Shown piece after piece: positions 35,850 through 51,125 of a stretch of DNA of 64,000 nt (positions are counted from its first letter, which is position 1; every line of letters begins with the position of its first letter). The translations under genes and the position numbers were made by a program. Source of the DNA: Laccaria trichodermophora (taxonomy: Eukaryota; Basidiomycota; Agaricomycetes; Agaricales; Hydnangiaceae); contig JACTVC010000006.1 of NCBI GenBank assembly GCA_018417955.1, positions 1,364,001-1,428,000 of the forward strand, written 5' to 3'. The notes beneath the pieces were generated by a model that saw nothing but the letters and a program-made list of their open reading frames with translations, was not told the DNA's origin and made no database searches.

Positions 35850-36280
35850 CTACCAAGCCAATACTTGAGGGACTCCGAGAACCCTTTGTCGTTCCTCGGA
35901 CCCCTTGACATAGATGCGGACGACGGCGCGAGCGACACTTGGGCTAAACCGGTGATAACTACGCCATGAACGGTAACCGACGAGCTCCATGTCGGAAAAA
36001 TCGAGAAAAACGAACTTGCCCAATTGTGTCCCCATATGTAAGAATAAGGCCGTCAGTTTGCTGGGTACTATGTCAGTTTCGAAAGTTTCGTATAAGCATG
36101 ACCAGGACTATAGAGTGAGTCGGTAGTTATCGTGGTGACTTGGGCCACTTGGCCTGATACAGTCTTTTTGTGCTGAGAGGGCGTGTCAGAGCTTTCTCTT
36201 GCTACCAGGTTAATCGGCTTCGATATGACCTCTTTATTTTGGGATCCACATTCACAACTCTCAGGACAAAATAATGACAT
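35850..36280 (-). CDS. Hypothetical protein, weakly supported
   Basis: Possible two-exon gene complement(join(35850..36067, 36103..36280)), 131 aa, starting MSLFCPESCECGSQ and ending GVPQVLAW. The required intron (36068-36102) is only 35 nt but has a CTGAC branch-like word and keeps frame. No domain seen. The compact FVFLDFSDMELVGYRSWRSY segment looks protein-like. It could be a remnant or a chance reading. Confidence 0.3.
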
Positions 36281-37378
36281 TTCCAGCTACGACTACATGT
36301 ACTGCAAACGTGTGGGCCAGGGCTACGTAACAATAGTGATTTCCTTCGATTTGTGATGGGCAATACTTACTTTAGGCCAATTGAATATTGATACCAAGTG
36401 AGTCCTTGCTTGAGAGGCATAGACACATTGACAGCACTGAGTCGGCGCTAACGAGTATCAGCACTGCAGAAACATCAATGAAAGAAATGAAAACTTACCA
36501 AGTTCCAACACCTCAATTAGAATTACCATCATGATGCCTGAGGTCTAATAAGTATGTAAGAACAGGCTGACTCGGGCTGAAGGACAGCAACGAAACATAC
36601 CTTCCAAGTGAACCATAAGAAAGAGGGAGCGAAGGCAGGAACCAAGCAGGAACTTGGGGCGTCACTTGAGAAAATGGTCGATTTATATATTGCACACTTG
36701 TGGGGCCGCCCCACTTCAACACATGATCAAACATTGCCACAGCTCCACACCGCCGCAAATTCCCTTGACTTTTATTTCATATGATCTGGCCCTTTTATTG
36801 TCGTCTTAGTTCCTCTATCTGTATATACATTTTCTGTGTACTAGACAATGGAAATAAGGGGTTTCAGAGGTAAGGGGGGTTATACAACGTGATAATCAAG
36901 TGATAATATTCAATATGCTCGTCTGCAGAAACTTATCAACACTTACCGCACAGTACCAGCAGTTAGCGAGGGATTATATGGCCTCAAAAGGTGCTGATAT
37001 GTCCGTCCGCAGAGACTGATCGGCACTTAGAAGGCCATCAGCAGCCGCAAGTACTAATATGCTAATCGGGATTTTTCCGACACATGAAGACACTCAGTAA
37101 CTCGCACCTGCCTCCATCCGCTATGTGGATTCCTTCATCCCCTCCCACACAAGCTCTGTTTTAAAAAAAATATGGCCATAAGGATGCATTGAAGGGCGGC
37201 TTGCTGTACTAGATCCAATACCAATCTAATACGTTGTCCTACGTATGTAGTCCATAGTTGTTGTTGCCGGCAATTACGTAATACAATTTTTTCGAAACTT
37301 TTCTGGACCCGCACTTGCCATCTTATTCCCGTCATCCCGTGTCCCCCGTTACTAGTTCGCTCGGGGCAACTGGCGAAC
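36281..37378. other. Intergenic, 1.1 kb
   Basis: No supported gene. Two loosely repeated stretches, atatgctcgtctgcagaaac (about 36916) and atatgtccgtccgcagagac (about 36995), are about 80 bp apart. It contains the upstream region of the mitochondrial EF-G gene. Confidence 0.5.
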
Positions 37379-40401
<3,023 letters not shown>

Positions 40402-40575
40402 ACACTGGTATAATACCTTAGACGTTAGAAAACATATTAGTCACTAATATTTATTTCATTCACGATTCATTGCATGGAACTCGACGAAACTGAAGATGAT
40501 ACATACTAGATGGATATATATGAGATGTATCGTGAAGGGGACGAAAGGAAAGCATGTGGCCTGCGGGTGTTAACG

Positions 40576-41939
40576 TTACTCCCTGAGAGTGTTTAGGTCT
40601 TGCAACAATTTACAGATTTTCTCCCTGTCCAAAGGCTCCCTCTGCCAGCATTTCCCCATAATTGGCCAACAGGCGTCGTCGGGCGGCAAATCAGGATAAC
40701 CGTTTTGGTCAGGTATCTTGTCCTCAGATGCAACGGCCTTTGCTGCCTGGTATTCGTTCAAATGAAAGAATGGCGGTTTCCCCGAAAGGGTCTGAAGCAA
40801 TGTATCGAGTACATAAGTAGATAGAAAGGATGTGACCCATTTAGAAGCACGAACCTCGAGCATCAACATACCAAAGCACCAAACGTCGGCTTCCTGGGTC
40901 AGGGCCTTCGTAGTCCGATCCCCATTCTCAGCCAACAAAATTTCTGGGGGCAGGTGTCTGTTCCTTCAGATTAGTTACGAAGATTGCGCTCCAAAACAAA
41001 GTTTCCCTGACCGATGCACCGCACTAAAAATTGAGGAAGTATAGCCTTTTATTTCGAGGACGCGGGATAGACCGAAATCAGATATAAGCGGAGTGATATT
41101 TCCATCAATAACCTCGATGAGGACGTTTCCCTATTCAGTACAAGATTAAGATTTTTTTGCCAGTCATGGAAACAAATGAGATCTTTACCATCGTCAAATC
41201 ACCATGAACCACCTTTTCCCCATGTATGTATGTAAGGCCAACAGCAATTGCTTTCACCTAAAAAAAAGTCACACTCAGATTGAAATTTCATGCCATCAAG
41301 GTGGCCCTCACGATAGCAATTTTATTGACAGATGATGGTCTTGTCGGGTCAGATAAAAAGGCGCGCAGATCGCCGAAAGTGCAGCGCGGTGCCACAATAC
41401 CCATCGAAGGCAATACCCATCGAAGGGATTGCTGGGTTTTTGATCAAGCCGAACACGGGAAGCACATTTGAATGGCAAAGAAGTGCCCAAACACGATATT
41501 CACGGTTCAAAAGCTGGCGGTTTCAATCGAATAAGAACCAGCGACGGTCAAGAAAGGGAGAGAGGATACTCGCCGTCTCATACTTCTGCCGAGCTTCGGG
41601 AGTATTCGCCTTGATGTGTGCGTTTCGAAAGACTTTGATGGTGACCTTGATGCACGTTAGTGTTAATGAATCAGGAGGGGGAACAATACCCACAACGATA
41701 TTTTGGCCAGAGGTTGCTTTGCCAGCTGTCCAGACTCCAGGAGTTAAGAAAGCTCGGCCACCACGCCAAACTCCAGAATATATGTCCGCGTAACCACCAG
41801 AAAAAATGGGAAAATTTGAAGTTTCCTCTATCTCCTTGTCTAAACGCTACAGGACGTAGTAATATCAGTAAGTGAGAAGGGCTGCCGAACGGTTGACAAT
41901 CACCTTCATGTTCGGGACACCAATGCCATTAGCAACCAT
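40576..41939 (-). pseudogene. TKL-like protein kinase type I, copy 1, frameshifted
   Basis: The segments match copies 2 and 3: start MVANGIGVPNMKVIVNRSAA (41939), Gly-rich loop ACGGYADIYPG, Lys in KVTIKVF, catalytic loop GEKVVHGDLTM, GNITPLISDFGLSRVLEI (DFG), activation segment, ADVWCFGMLMLEVRAS and a C-terminus ending KICKLLQDLNTLRE at 40576. Between 41395 and 41426 a 16-bp unit is present twice in exact tandem, adding 16 nt inside the exon coding for the N-lobe region after NVLPVFGLI. The frame beyond is shifted, and the expected GIVAPRCTLGDL is read out of frame. The other two copies lack the duplication. Gene inactive unless spliced around. Confidence 0.75.
41395..41426. repeat. Exact 16-bp tandem duplication in kinase I copy 1
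   Basis: The unit caatacccatcgaagg occurs at 41395-41410 and again at 41411-41426. The corresponding places in the copies at 47.2 kb and 52.2 kb have one unit only. Confidence 0.9.
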
Positions 41940-42357
41940 GCCGAACGTTCAAGGAAACCAAGGTATCAGTTCTGGAATTTCCTCGTCCATCTTCCATCTC
42001 ACTTTATCTTTCTTCAAATGTTGTCAACTGCATCACATGGTGAATACGGAAAAATCTACGCGGGAAGGGCGCGCTTAAAATGTCGTTGTAACGTCAAGAA
42101 CACGTTTTTTACACGCTGACTACACATTGTAACCATAAGTGACAGCTCTGAAGACGCCTGTCTAATCTTGACGCTTGACGGTCTAGTGACACATTCGTTC
42201 AGCTAATGTGAGAGATTGACGTGAATGGGCAAAACAATCCGTTCTTAGCGGGAACAGGGAAACACGTAGCAGCACAACAATCCCAAAGCAGAACGAGTTT
42301 TTCCGGAAGGACGGATACCAATGGCACACAAAAAATCACGACATTAGAAACGCGAGC

Positions 42358-43657
42358 TACAGTGGCAGATATCCACGGAGAGTGTCCATCCTAGTAACAA
42401 GGTCAGAGAGCAACTCGAACTTGAGAAAAATTGCGACAAACCAATCCCCATACCAAGTTGTCTGGAAATCGGTTAGAGGTGTGGTTTCAAAAGAAAAACT
42501 ACTCGTACCAATCCCAATCTGCGGCAGATCTGACGAGCGGTTGGTCTTTGATCGGCGTTCTGACTCCAGCTCTGTCTGACGAGGTTTGCGAGATCGGCCT
42601 TGCTTTCAATAGACTCCGGAAGCACTGGGCGACTCCCGTTCAAGATCGCAAAGATGACGTTGCCGTCACTTTTTTTCTCGTTAAATGGTTGCTCTCCAGC
42701 AAATATCTTTTTTGAGGTGTATGAGAATTCAAATATAGAGTAAGGGAATGGAGATATACCTCAAAGACAGTCATAGCATACGAAAATATATCACTTTTGA
42801 AGGTAAATTGAGGCAACGGGACGTCGCCATTGTTTGGGGGATTCATGATTTCCGGGGCAGTCCATCGACAAGTTCCCGCAGTTTTGATGGAAGTGAACTC
42901 AGACGAACCCATAATTAACGCTAGGCCGTAGTCAGCAACAATGGCGTGTCCTTTGCTATCCACGAAAACATTTGCCTTGCTATAAATTGTGGTTATTGAC
43001 CAAAATAGGACAGGGAGAGACTGACCCCTCGCAAGTCACCATGAATCACGGGAGGCCGTTGTTGATGCAAGTACTTTAAACCTAAAGCAATTTCGCCAAC
43101 CTGTCAATAAGTATCAGTTCGAATTCTGCTTCTTTTAGGAAAAAACGGAAACGAACTAGTCGTAATTTTGTATCATCAGAACTTTCACGCTTCGTGTACT
43201 CCATGACATTTTTTTCTTCATAAAACTCGAGCACTAGCCCAGGGAGCATGCCGAAATTATAGACAAATCCATAGAATTTGGCCACATGAGGATGAGACAG
43301 CCCCAGCCAGATACGTCCTTGTCGACGAAGATCCTGGGCGATGCTTCAGCAAAGGGGCTGTTTGGACCCAATTCTAAAGCATACCTTGATTAATTGTTCC
43401 CTAAAGTCAGGCCTACTACTTGAGCCTCCGCGAAGGACTTTTATGGCAACCATGGTAGGCACAGCGTCAATCTCCAATTTTCCCTTCCAGAGGTCCGAGT
43501 TCTCCCCAATACCAATGGAGTGTTCACCATCCCTCTCGATAGACTCAGTCAAATCCTTGAAAAGCGAGATTAAGTCTCAACATAGACCAGGAAATCATCC
43601 ACTGCTTACGTCCTCAGAATTCATTCCTTGTTGCGATTCAACTGAACAATCAGCCAT
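42358..43657 (-). CDS. TKL-like protein kinase type II, copy 1
   Basis: Multi-exon, ATG 43657 (MADCSVESQQGMNSED), stop TAG at 42358. N-lobe: IGIGENSDLWKGKLEI (Gly loop), VPTMVAIKVLRGGSSSRPDF (VAIK Lys). Catalytic loop IHGDLRG (HGD in place of HRD). FVDSKGHAIVADYGLALIMG carries DYG instead of DFG. Then GTCRWTAPEIMNPPNNGDVP, KSDIFSYAMTVFE (DxF site), IFAGEQPFNEKK and the C-lobe Arg motif NADQRPTARQICRRL. After the last intron the C-terminus is TTWYGDWFVAIFLKF to RMDTLRGYLPL. The VAIK Lys, catalytic Asp and metal Asp are all present, so activity is plausible. Tyrosine-kinase-like group of agaricomycete expansions; substrates unknown. Confidence 0.78.
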
Positions 43658-44307
43658 TGACTGGGCTGCAACGGGGGGGCCGTTCACGGCTCCTTCTTAT
43701 AAACAAGAAAGGGGCTAGTCTCCCTTTGATATGTGTCACACTTACGTTCGACAGCAGTTATAAATTAGAAGCACCCTTAGGTTACAGTACTGCTGAGTTG
43801 AGTTAAACACAGTATGACGGTGAGACACTTACCAGGGATTCTTCGCCAGTTGGAGGCATTTCGATCAGACCGGTTGGAACTTGGTCTTCAACTCCGAATT
43901 ACAACCATTGTGATGAGCCTCGAGGGAAGCGAAGACTCGGAGCCGCATGCCACGATTTTGATACCCACTGGGGTGGTGCAGTACTACCAAAAGTACCTTA
44001 CACATGGGTAAGCGCTCTAAGGGTAGAGGTGCCAGGCTGTTGAACCGGAGTTCCACTAAGGTGTCAAGTGTACCCCCAGCTCGAGAACGTGAATAATATC
44101 CGGATAGTCCTGAAGGAAAAGCTGGCCTCCTGATGCATAACTGAAGCCATTTGGAGAGAGAGAGAGAGAGAGATATGATTGGGATTATTTTATGCAAGAG
44201 AACAAGGAATATCGGTGTAATGTAGTAACAGTGACATTTGTGACAAAAGCCACACGACTCAGAGTCGTGCTCAACGTTCGCGTCATTCATATCCTGTATA
44301 CTACGAC
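43658..44307. other. Spacer with a short GA microsatellite
   Basis: No gene recognised. Contains (GA)n at 44153-44173. The spacer is the upstream side of kinase II and precedes a SEC13 remnant. Confidence 0.5.
44153..44173. repeat. (GA)n microsatellite
   Basis: About ten uninterrupted GA dinucleotides. Confidence 0.95.
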
Positions 44308-44620
44308 ATGGCGAGGAGGCGTTCGCACTGAACATGACCCAAACGGCTTACCATACTACGCCAGGTAGCTGAAGCAGCCTCGGATTCAGCACATGACAAA
44401 AGTAAGATCTTCGTGATCTTATAAAGATTCTATGTGGAACCTGCACGACGCGCAACGGGACCACTCGTTCTTCAAATCGAAGCGTGAAAGTCTTCGACGT
44501 AGTTGATGGGGACCAGACACTCGTACGCATTGAACACATTGACGTTTCAACTTTGCCGCTTCGTTTGAGTCACAGGGATACTGGACCAGTCATTCGGTCA
44601 TAGCCAAAGTACATATGGCC
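44308..44620 (+). pseudogene. SEC13 N-terminal fragment, decayed (array copy 2)
   Basis: The stretch from atggcgaggaggcg through gaagcgtgaaagtcttcgac and gtagttgatggggaccagac parallels the SEC13-like stretch at 50.28 kb (cgtgaaagttttcgatgtag). In SEC13 this codes for the SDRTVKVFDV blade. The frame is broken. Near 44620 (aaagtacatatggcc) the sequence switches directly into mitochondrial EF-G exon 4. Confidence 0.6.
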
Positions 44621-46245
44621 ATTCATTAACAAGATAAGTAGGTATTGGGAAACATTTTACTTAAATGGGTGTCCGCTTCCTGCAGGCCTGGTGCCAACCC
44701 ATGGAGAATCGTCACCCAAATCCGGTCAAAGCTTCGAAGTTCGCATACCTGCTGCTGCCAGTCTGTATACACTGTACAGCGAGGGCCAGAAAGAGTTAAC
44801 TTTTCCCTTTTTTGTTTGTTCTCTTGGCTGCGGGCTCAACAACTCTTCGAAATGAGGTCGGTATATCCCATGAAATTCCTGAATCGGTTATGGAAGTGGC
44901 CTTGAAGGCCAAGCGCAACAAACCTATTGAACAACTTGCTTAGGTAGACCAAGAGATTGGGGAGTTCTTCCTCAACGACAGTTGCCCAGTAACGGCCAGC
45001 CGTAATCAGATGGAGGATATTGAAGCCATTGGTCCTGGTGAAATCTGTTCCATTTTTGGCGTGGAATGCACCCAAGGCGATACTTTCACGGACGGTTCTA
45101 CCAGCTTTTCCATGGTAAGTATCGTATCAGGATCTGCGTTGCAATCTGTCTACTAATTTTACTCTTAGGCGAACGTGTATGGCCCAGAACCAGTTATCTC
45201 GCTGTCCATCAAATCGAAAGGCATTGAAACCCCAAATTTCTCCCGTGCTGTGTATCGCTTCCAGAAAGAATCTACATTCAAAGTCCATCGATCATGAGAG
45301 CAAAGAGGTCCGGCTTCTACATGCCCCGTCTTCTTATTCATGTCCAGCTAACCACCGCTTCCTATGTAGACCATTATCCCCGGCACGGGAGCACTTCACC
45401 TGGAAATTTATATTGAACGCATGCGCGGAGAGTATAGCACTGATTGCGTCACTGGAAGACCCGCGTAGCATCCCGTGAGGCTATCACGCACGCCTACACG
45501 CACAAGAAGCAGACTGGAGACGCGGGTCATTATGCCAAAGTTGTCGGGTACATCGAGCCGATGGAACCTGTCCCTGACCCAGAGACCGGAAAGGACGTTC
45601 CCTTCGATGATGTGGGCGTCGGTGTAGGACCAATATCACTCCTGCGATTGAAACGGTCACTTTATCACTCATAAACTTCGAACTTGTTTTGATGTGTTTC
45701 AATTACTAGGGTTTCTATGAAGTACTTGAGAAAAGTGCCTTGTCTGGTAACGTCATTTCTGGATGCCGTTTTTCAAGGATGATGCCCTCGAGATGCCTTC
45801 CATGCCGTCGATTCGTCTCAACCGGCTTTCCGGCTTGCAACCATCGGTGCTTTCCGTGAGGCATTGAAGATGGCGAAGGGTGTTATTTTGGAGCCGATCA
45901 TGAACGTGGAAGTCGTTGCTCCTGTTGAGTTCCAGAGTAAGAATGCTCATTTATATATCATTCAGCTCTCATCACTTTTGGCGACTCTAGGTCAAGTTAT
46001 TGGTTGAGCACTCGCCGTGGTACCATTGTTGACAGCGAAGTCCGCGATGACGAGTTCACTGCTGCTGCTGAGGTGGCGCTGAATGATATATTTGGGATTT
46101 CTAACCAGCTTCGTAAGGGTGAATTCAGCATGGAATGAGGTTGTTGGTGTTCTGTAGTTCTGAACCTTCTTCCTCAAGCATCACATGCTTTTTCTGCCAA
46201 ATCTTCAGAAGGATCTTGAGGAGGCTTACCGCAAAACTTAAAGTA
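44621..46245 (+). pseudogene. Mitochondrial EF-G pseudogene (array copy 2)
   Basis: Starts at the exon-4 words cattcattaacaagat and runs through versions of exons 5 to 11 of the intact gene, with introns retained at the same places (e.g. ttttccatggtaagtatcgt at 45105). It has an in-frame stop in the helical region (gcttaggtagac, about 44940), a deletion of about 300 codons before ESIGPGE, and many indels. It lacks the G1-G3 motifs, so it is non-functional. Confidence 0.9.
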
Positions 46246-46375
46246 GACAGTATAATACCTTAGACGTTAGAAAACATATTAGTGACTAATATTTATTTCA
46301 TTCATGGATCATTGCATGGAACTCGACGAAACTGAACGTGAAGGGGACAAAAGGAAAGCATGTGGCCTGCAGGTG

Positions 46376-47693
46376 TTACTCGCTGAGAGTGTTTAGGTCT
46401 TGCAACAGGTTACCAATTTCCTCCCTGTGCGAAGGCTCCCAATGCCAGCATTTCCCCATAATTTTCCAACAGGCGTTACCGTGCGGCAGAGCAGGATAAC
46501 GGTCTTGGTCAGGTATCTTGCGGTCAGTTGCAACGGCCTGTGTTGCCTTGTATTCGCTCAAATAGAAGAATGGCTCTTCCCCCGAAAGGGTCTAAAGCAG
46601 TGTGTTGAGTGCATAGGTAGATGGAAAGGATGTGACCCATTTAGAAAGCACGAACCTCGAGCATCACCATACCAAAGCACCAAACGTCGGCTGGCTTGGT
46701 AAAGGCTTTCGTAGTTCGATCGTCATCCTCAGCCAAGTGAATTTCTTGGGGCAGGTGTCTATTTCTTCAGATTAGTATCAAAATCGCGCTCCAAAACAAA
46801 GTCTCCCTGACCGATGTCCCACACCACCGATTGGGGTAGTATAGCCGGCTATATCGAGGATGCGGGATCGACCGAAATCAGATATAAGCGGGGTGAATTT
46901 GCCCTCAATAACCTCGATGAGGACGTTGCGCTATTCAGTTCAAGATTAATTGTTTTTTTGCTAGCCATGGAAACAAATATTCTCTTTACCATTGTCAAAT
47001 CACCATGAACCACGTTTCTCTCATGCATGTATGTAAGGCCTTCCGCAATTCCTTTCACCTATAAAAAAAAGTCGCACTCAAATTGACAGTCATGCCATCA
47101 AGGTGACCTTCACTCACGATAGGAAGTCTTTCGACAGATGCTGTTGCCGGGTCAGAGAAGAATGCGTGCAGATCGCCGGAAGTGCAGCGCGGTGACACGA
47201 GACCCGTGAAAGGGATCGCTGGGTCGTCAAGCAAGCCGAAGAAAGCAAGCACATTTGGATGGCAAAGATCTGCCCAAAGACCACATTCCTTCTCCAAACG
47301 CTGGTGATTTGAATCAGATAAGAACTAGGCAGGAAAGGGAGAGAGAGAGACCCGTTGACACTTTTGCACATGCTTCTGCTGAAGTTCGGGAGTATTCTCC
47401 TTGATTTGTGCAATTCGAAAGACTTTGATGACGACCTTGATGCGCGGCAGTGTTCGTGAATGAGGAGGGGGAGCGATATAAATATAAACGGTACCCACAT
47501 CAACATTTCGGCCAGAGATTGCATCGATAGTCCAAATTCCGGGATATATGTCCGCGAAAGCACCATGACCTATGGCAAATTTCGCAGTGACCTTTACACC
47601 GTCCAAACGCTGCAGGACGTAGTGACATTAGCAAGTGAGAAGAGCCACTGAACAGTTGGCAATGACCTTCATGTTAGCCTTCATGTTAGACAT
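46376..47693 (-). CDS. TKL-like protein kinase type I, copy 2
   Basis: ATG 47693 (MSNMKANMKVIANCSVALL), stop at 46376 after LLQDLNTLSE. Exons encode VTAKFAIGHGAFADIYPGIW (Gly loop), IKVVIKVFRIAQIKE (Lys), a hinge-like stretch HPNVLAFFGLLDD, SGDLHAFFSDPATASVERLP, YMHERNVVHGDLTM (catalytic Asp), KFTPLISDFGRSRILDIAG (DFG) and C-lobe CWKIMGKCWHWEPSHREEIG. It lacks the 16-bp duplication of copy 1 and no internal stop was found in the coding segments. The most N-terminal splice junction (before LQRLDGVK) is not resolved. Function by family: Ser/Thr or dual-specificity kinase. Confidence 0.7.
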
Positions 47694-48132
47694 GTCGCTT
47701 CAGAGAAACCACGACAGCGACAACCATCTTCCCTCCCACTTTATACATATTCAAATGTTGTCAAACACACCACATGGCGAAAACGGAAAAATCTGCGCGG
47801 GAAGGTGCGCTTAAAATGTTGTTGTAACGTCAGAAACACATTGTTTACACGCTGGCTATACATTATAACCATAAGCGACGGCTCTGGAGACGCCCGTCTG
47901 ATCTTAATGCTTGACGGTCTTCGTCCAGCTAATGGGAGAGATTGACGTGAATGGGCAAAACAATCCGTTGTTGACGGGAACAAGGAAATACGTAGCAGCA
48001 TGACAGTCCCAAAGCAGAACGACTCTTTACGGAAGGACGGGTAACAATGGCATAGAGAGGACAACGAGGCAAGATATCGGACCTAACGAGCGCGCATCGA
48101 AAACTTTGAAAGGAAAAAAAGGGTATCGCGAG

Positions 48133-49494
48133 CTACACTGGCAAATATCCACGGAGAGTGTCCATCCTAACAACAAGAGTCAGGGAGCGATTCGAATTTA
48201 AGAAAAAATGCACCAACCAGTCCCCGTACCAGGTTGTCTAGAAATCGCTGAGACATGGTTTTTAGAAGAAAAAATAATCGTACCAATCCCAATCTGCGGC
48301 AGATCTGACGAGCGCTTGGTCTTTGATCGGCGTTCTGACTCCAGCTCTGTCTAACAAGATTTGCGAGATTGGCCTTGCTTTCAATAGACTCCGGAAGCAC
48401 TGGGCGACTCCCGTTCAAGATCGCAAAAATGACGTTGGCATCGCTTTTCTTCTCGTTAAATGGTTGCTCCCCAGCAAATATCTTTTATGTGTTGTGTGAG
48501 TATTCAAGCATAGGAAAGGAAACAGAAATATACCTCAAAGACGGTCATGGCGTAAGAAAATATATCACTCTTGATGGTAAATTGAGGCAACGGGACGTCT
48601 TCATTGTTTGGCGGATTCATAATTTCCGGGGCAGTCCATCGACAAGTTCCCGCAGTTTTGATGGAAGTGAACTCAGACGAGTCGATGATCAACGCTAGGC
48701 CGTAGTCAGCAACAATAGCGTGTCCTGCGCTATCAACGAGTACATTTGCCTTGCTATAGATTGTGGTCGCTGAGCAAAATAGGACAATGAAAGACTGACC
48801 CCTCGCAAATCACCATGAATGATAGGCGGCCATTGTTGATGCAAGTATTTCAAACCCAAAGCAATTTCCCCAGCCTGACAATAAAAATCAGAATTCAAAA
48901 TTTGCTGCCATCAGAGGTGAAAGGGTTGTGAACCAGTCGTAGCTTCGTTTCCTCAGAACTTTCGCGCTTTGTGTACTCCATGACATTTTTTCCTTCGTAA
49001 AACTCGAGTACGAGCCCAGGAAGCATTCCAAAGTTGTATACAAATCCATAGAATTTGGCAACGTGAGGGTGGCATAGCGTCAGCCAGCGAATGCCTTGCC
49101 GACGAAGCTCCTGGCATAGACGCTAAGGCTCTTTGCATGACTCCTATATTAAGATGTATACCTTGATTAACTGTTCTCGAAAATCGGGTCTGCTACTCGA
49201 GCCTCCGCGAAGAACTTTGATGGCAACCTGTAGCCTGCCATGAGTAAAAACACACATGAAATGACGTCAGCCTCACCAGCGTAGGAACTGTGTCGACCTC
49301 CAGTTTTCCCCTCCACAGATCAGAATGCTCCCCGATACCAATGTAGTATTCACCATCCCTCTCGACAGCGTCAGTCAGATCCTTAAAGTGCGAAATAAGT
49401 CGTTCCGAAGATCGGGAAACCATCCATCGCTCACGTCATCATTATTGTCTATAAGACACATTTCTTGTTGGGGTGCGCCTGACTGATTAGCCAT
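48133..49494 (-). CDS. TKL-like protein kinase type II, copy 2
   Basis: ATG 49494 (MANQSGAPQQEMCLIDNNDD), stop 48133. Same order of motifs as copy 1: IGIGEHSDLWRGKLEV, VAIKVLRGGSSSRPDF, EIALGLKYLHQQWPPIIHGD, a VADYGLALIIDSSE segment with DYG, GTCRWTAPEIMNPPNNEDVP, KSDIFSYAMTVFE, NADQRPSARQICRRLGL. C-terminus TTWYGDWLVHFFLN to RMDTLRGYLPV. There is an additional intron in the N-lobe between VPTL and VAIK (GTGAGG...CTACAG). No disabling change seen. Confidence 0.75.
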
Positions 49495-50281
49495 CGACTG
49501 GAATCCAGCGTCGAAGCTGCGTTACCGACTGGGCTGAGGTTTATAAACATGGCGCCTACATGTTCCAGAGTCCGAGACCGTGGGAAACGTTGGCTGGCGC
49601 TTGAAGACACTGACAAGCTGTCAAAAAACTTTTAGCGCCAGATACATAATTTAGCGTGATACATCGAACAAGTAAATGATGTGCTTACTGTGGTCCTTTG
49701 AAGACAACGATTTTACTTGGTAGATAGTTCTTTCAACAATCGCCTTTAACCAGTTTTTTTTTTCATGGTGCCAGAAATCAATCACTGATCCATACTGGTT
49801 TAGCAACAAATGTCGTGTTCGGAGCAGTTGTCGACAAGAATACAACTTCTCCAAGTTAAGGGAAAAGCTGTTGTCGTGTGTGTGCAGGAGATGTTGGAGT
49901 TGCTAGTACATCCGTCCCTCGACATGGGGCAGGGTATACGGATGGAGCCAAGTGGGGCAAGTGGAGATCCGAGTTAACACCAAGCTACTGCAAGAGGTTC
50001 GTAATGATTTGATCCCCTGGGACGGCAGAAGCTGAGCTGGCCCACCAAGGTTTCAGCGCAGTTTGAGAGTCTGTTTTTTTAGCCCCTACAAATGTCAAGG
50101 TCAGTGAGCAATGAGTGACAGTGAGATGGGGCAGACTCAAACCCACTGCCAGTCTCCGATGATAGTTGTCAGAGAGGGGGGAGACGCGTCAGCCCTCATT
50201 TAAATATGTCACGTTTGTGACGCAAACGCGTTGGCCCTGGAACTCTCGGAGCCTCCAATTTTCAGTCATTCATATTACAAC
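49495..50281. other. Spacer upstream of kinase II copy 2
   Basis: No gene recognised. Pieces (cgcctttaaccag, gtcagtgagcaatgagtgac) recur in the spacer at 54.7-55.1 kb, showing that the duplicated unit includes this non-coding flank. Confidence 0.5.
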
Positions 50282-51125
50282 ATGGCGAGTACGCATTCTC
50301 ATTCTATGGCATCCGGACAACGAATGCATCTTCTTGAAATACTTGAAGCGAGCACGACGCGCAACTCGACTACTACGGGAAACGTCTAGCCACCTGTTCT
50401 TCAGACCGTGAAAGTTTTCGATGTAGTCGATGGGGACGAGTCATCAACCGCGCTCATACGCGTTAAACACGTTAATGATCCAGGTTAGCCGCTTACTTCG
50501 AACCGCAGGCATACAAGACCAGTCTGGCAAGTCGATTGGCCACACCCAAAGTACGGCCATATACTGGGCTTCGTGTTCACATGACGGAAAAGTGTTGATC
50601 TGGAAGGAGTTACTTGGGCAGGGAGCTGCAGGAGGGTGGATCAAGATTGAAGAACATACTCTGCATACGGCTTCGGGTGACGGTATCGTTACCATTGCTC
50701 GCTTATTTGGCTTACCCATTTCACCAGGTAACTCTGCGTCTTGGGCGTCCCATGAACTCGGAGCCATCCTTGCCCGCGCAACATCTCTTTGAAAACTTTT
50801 AGGTTTGACTCTCAAGAGTACGTCTATATTTGACTACGTTTGCATATCCATCTTACGTTTCATGGTCAGACGATGGCCAATGGTCAATGGCTGCAACGCC
50901 GTTTCGTGGGCGCCCCCAAATCCTCCCGGTCCTCTTATCACACCGTTTTTGAGGAACTTGAGCGCCTGGTGGGGCCCAATTATCACCCACGTCTTCGGTC
51001 AAGCGTTTCGCTAGTGCCGGCTGTGACAATCTTGTCAAGATGTGTGGATAACGCGAAGATGCCCAATTATGGCCGAGGAGGGGGCGCTAGAAGGTCACAC
51101 TGACTGGGTGCGAGACGTAGCGTTT
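50282..51125 (+). pseudogene. SEC13: SEC13 pseudogene (array copy 3)
   Basis: Translated pieces match COPII/nuclear-pore SEC13 in order: LDYYGKRLATCSSD, (frameshift) [76 protein letters not shown]. Frames change repeatedly and introns are partly recognisable, so no single ORF spans it. At about 51125 it joins mEF-G exon 9 sequence (gaattccatgccgttgatt). The functional SEC13 is not in this window. Confidence 0.8.

Noticed and set aside
43865..44335. 156-codon minus-strand ORF containing a Ser/Leu run
   Set aside because: The Ser-Leu run comes from the GA microsatellite, and the ORF overlaps the SEC13 remnant in antisense.
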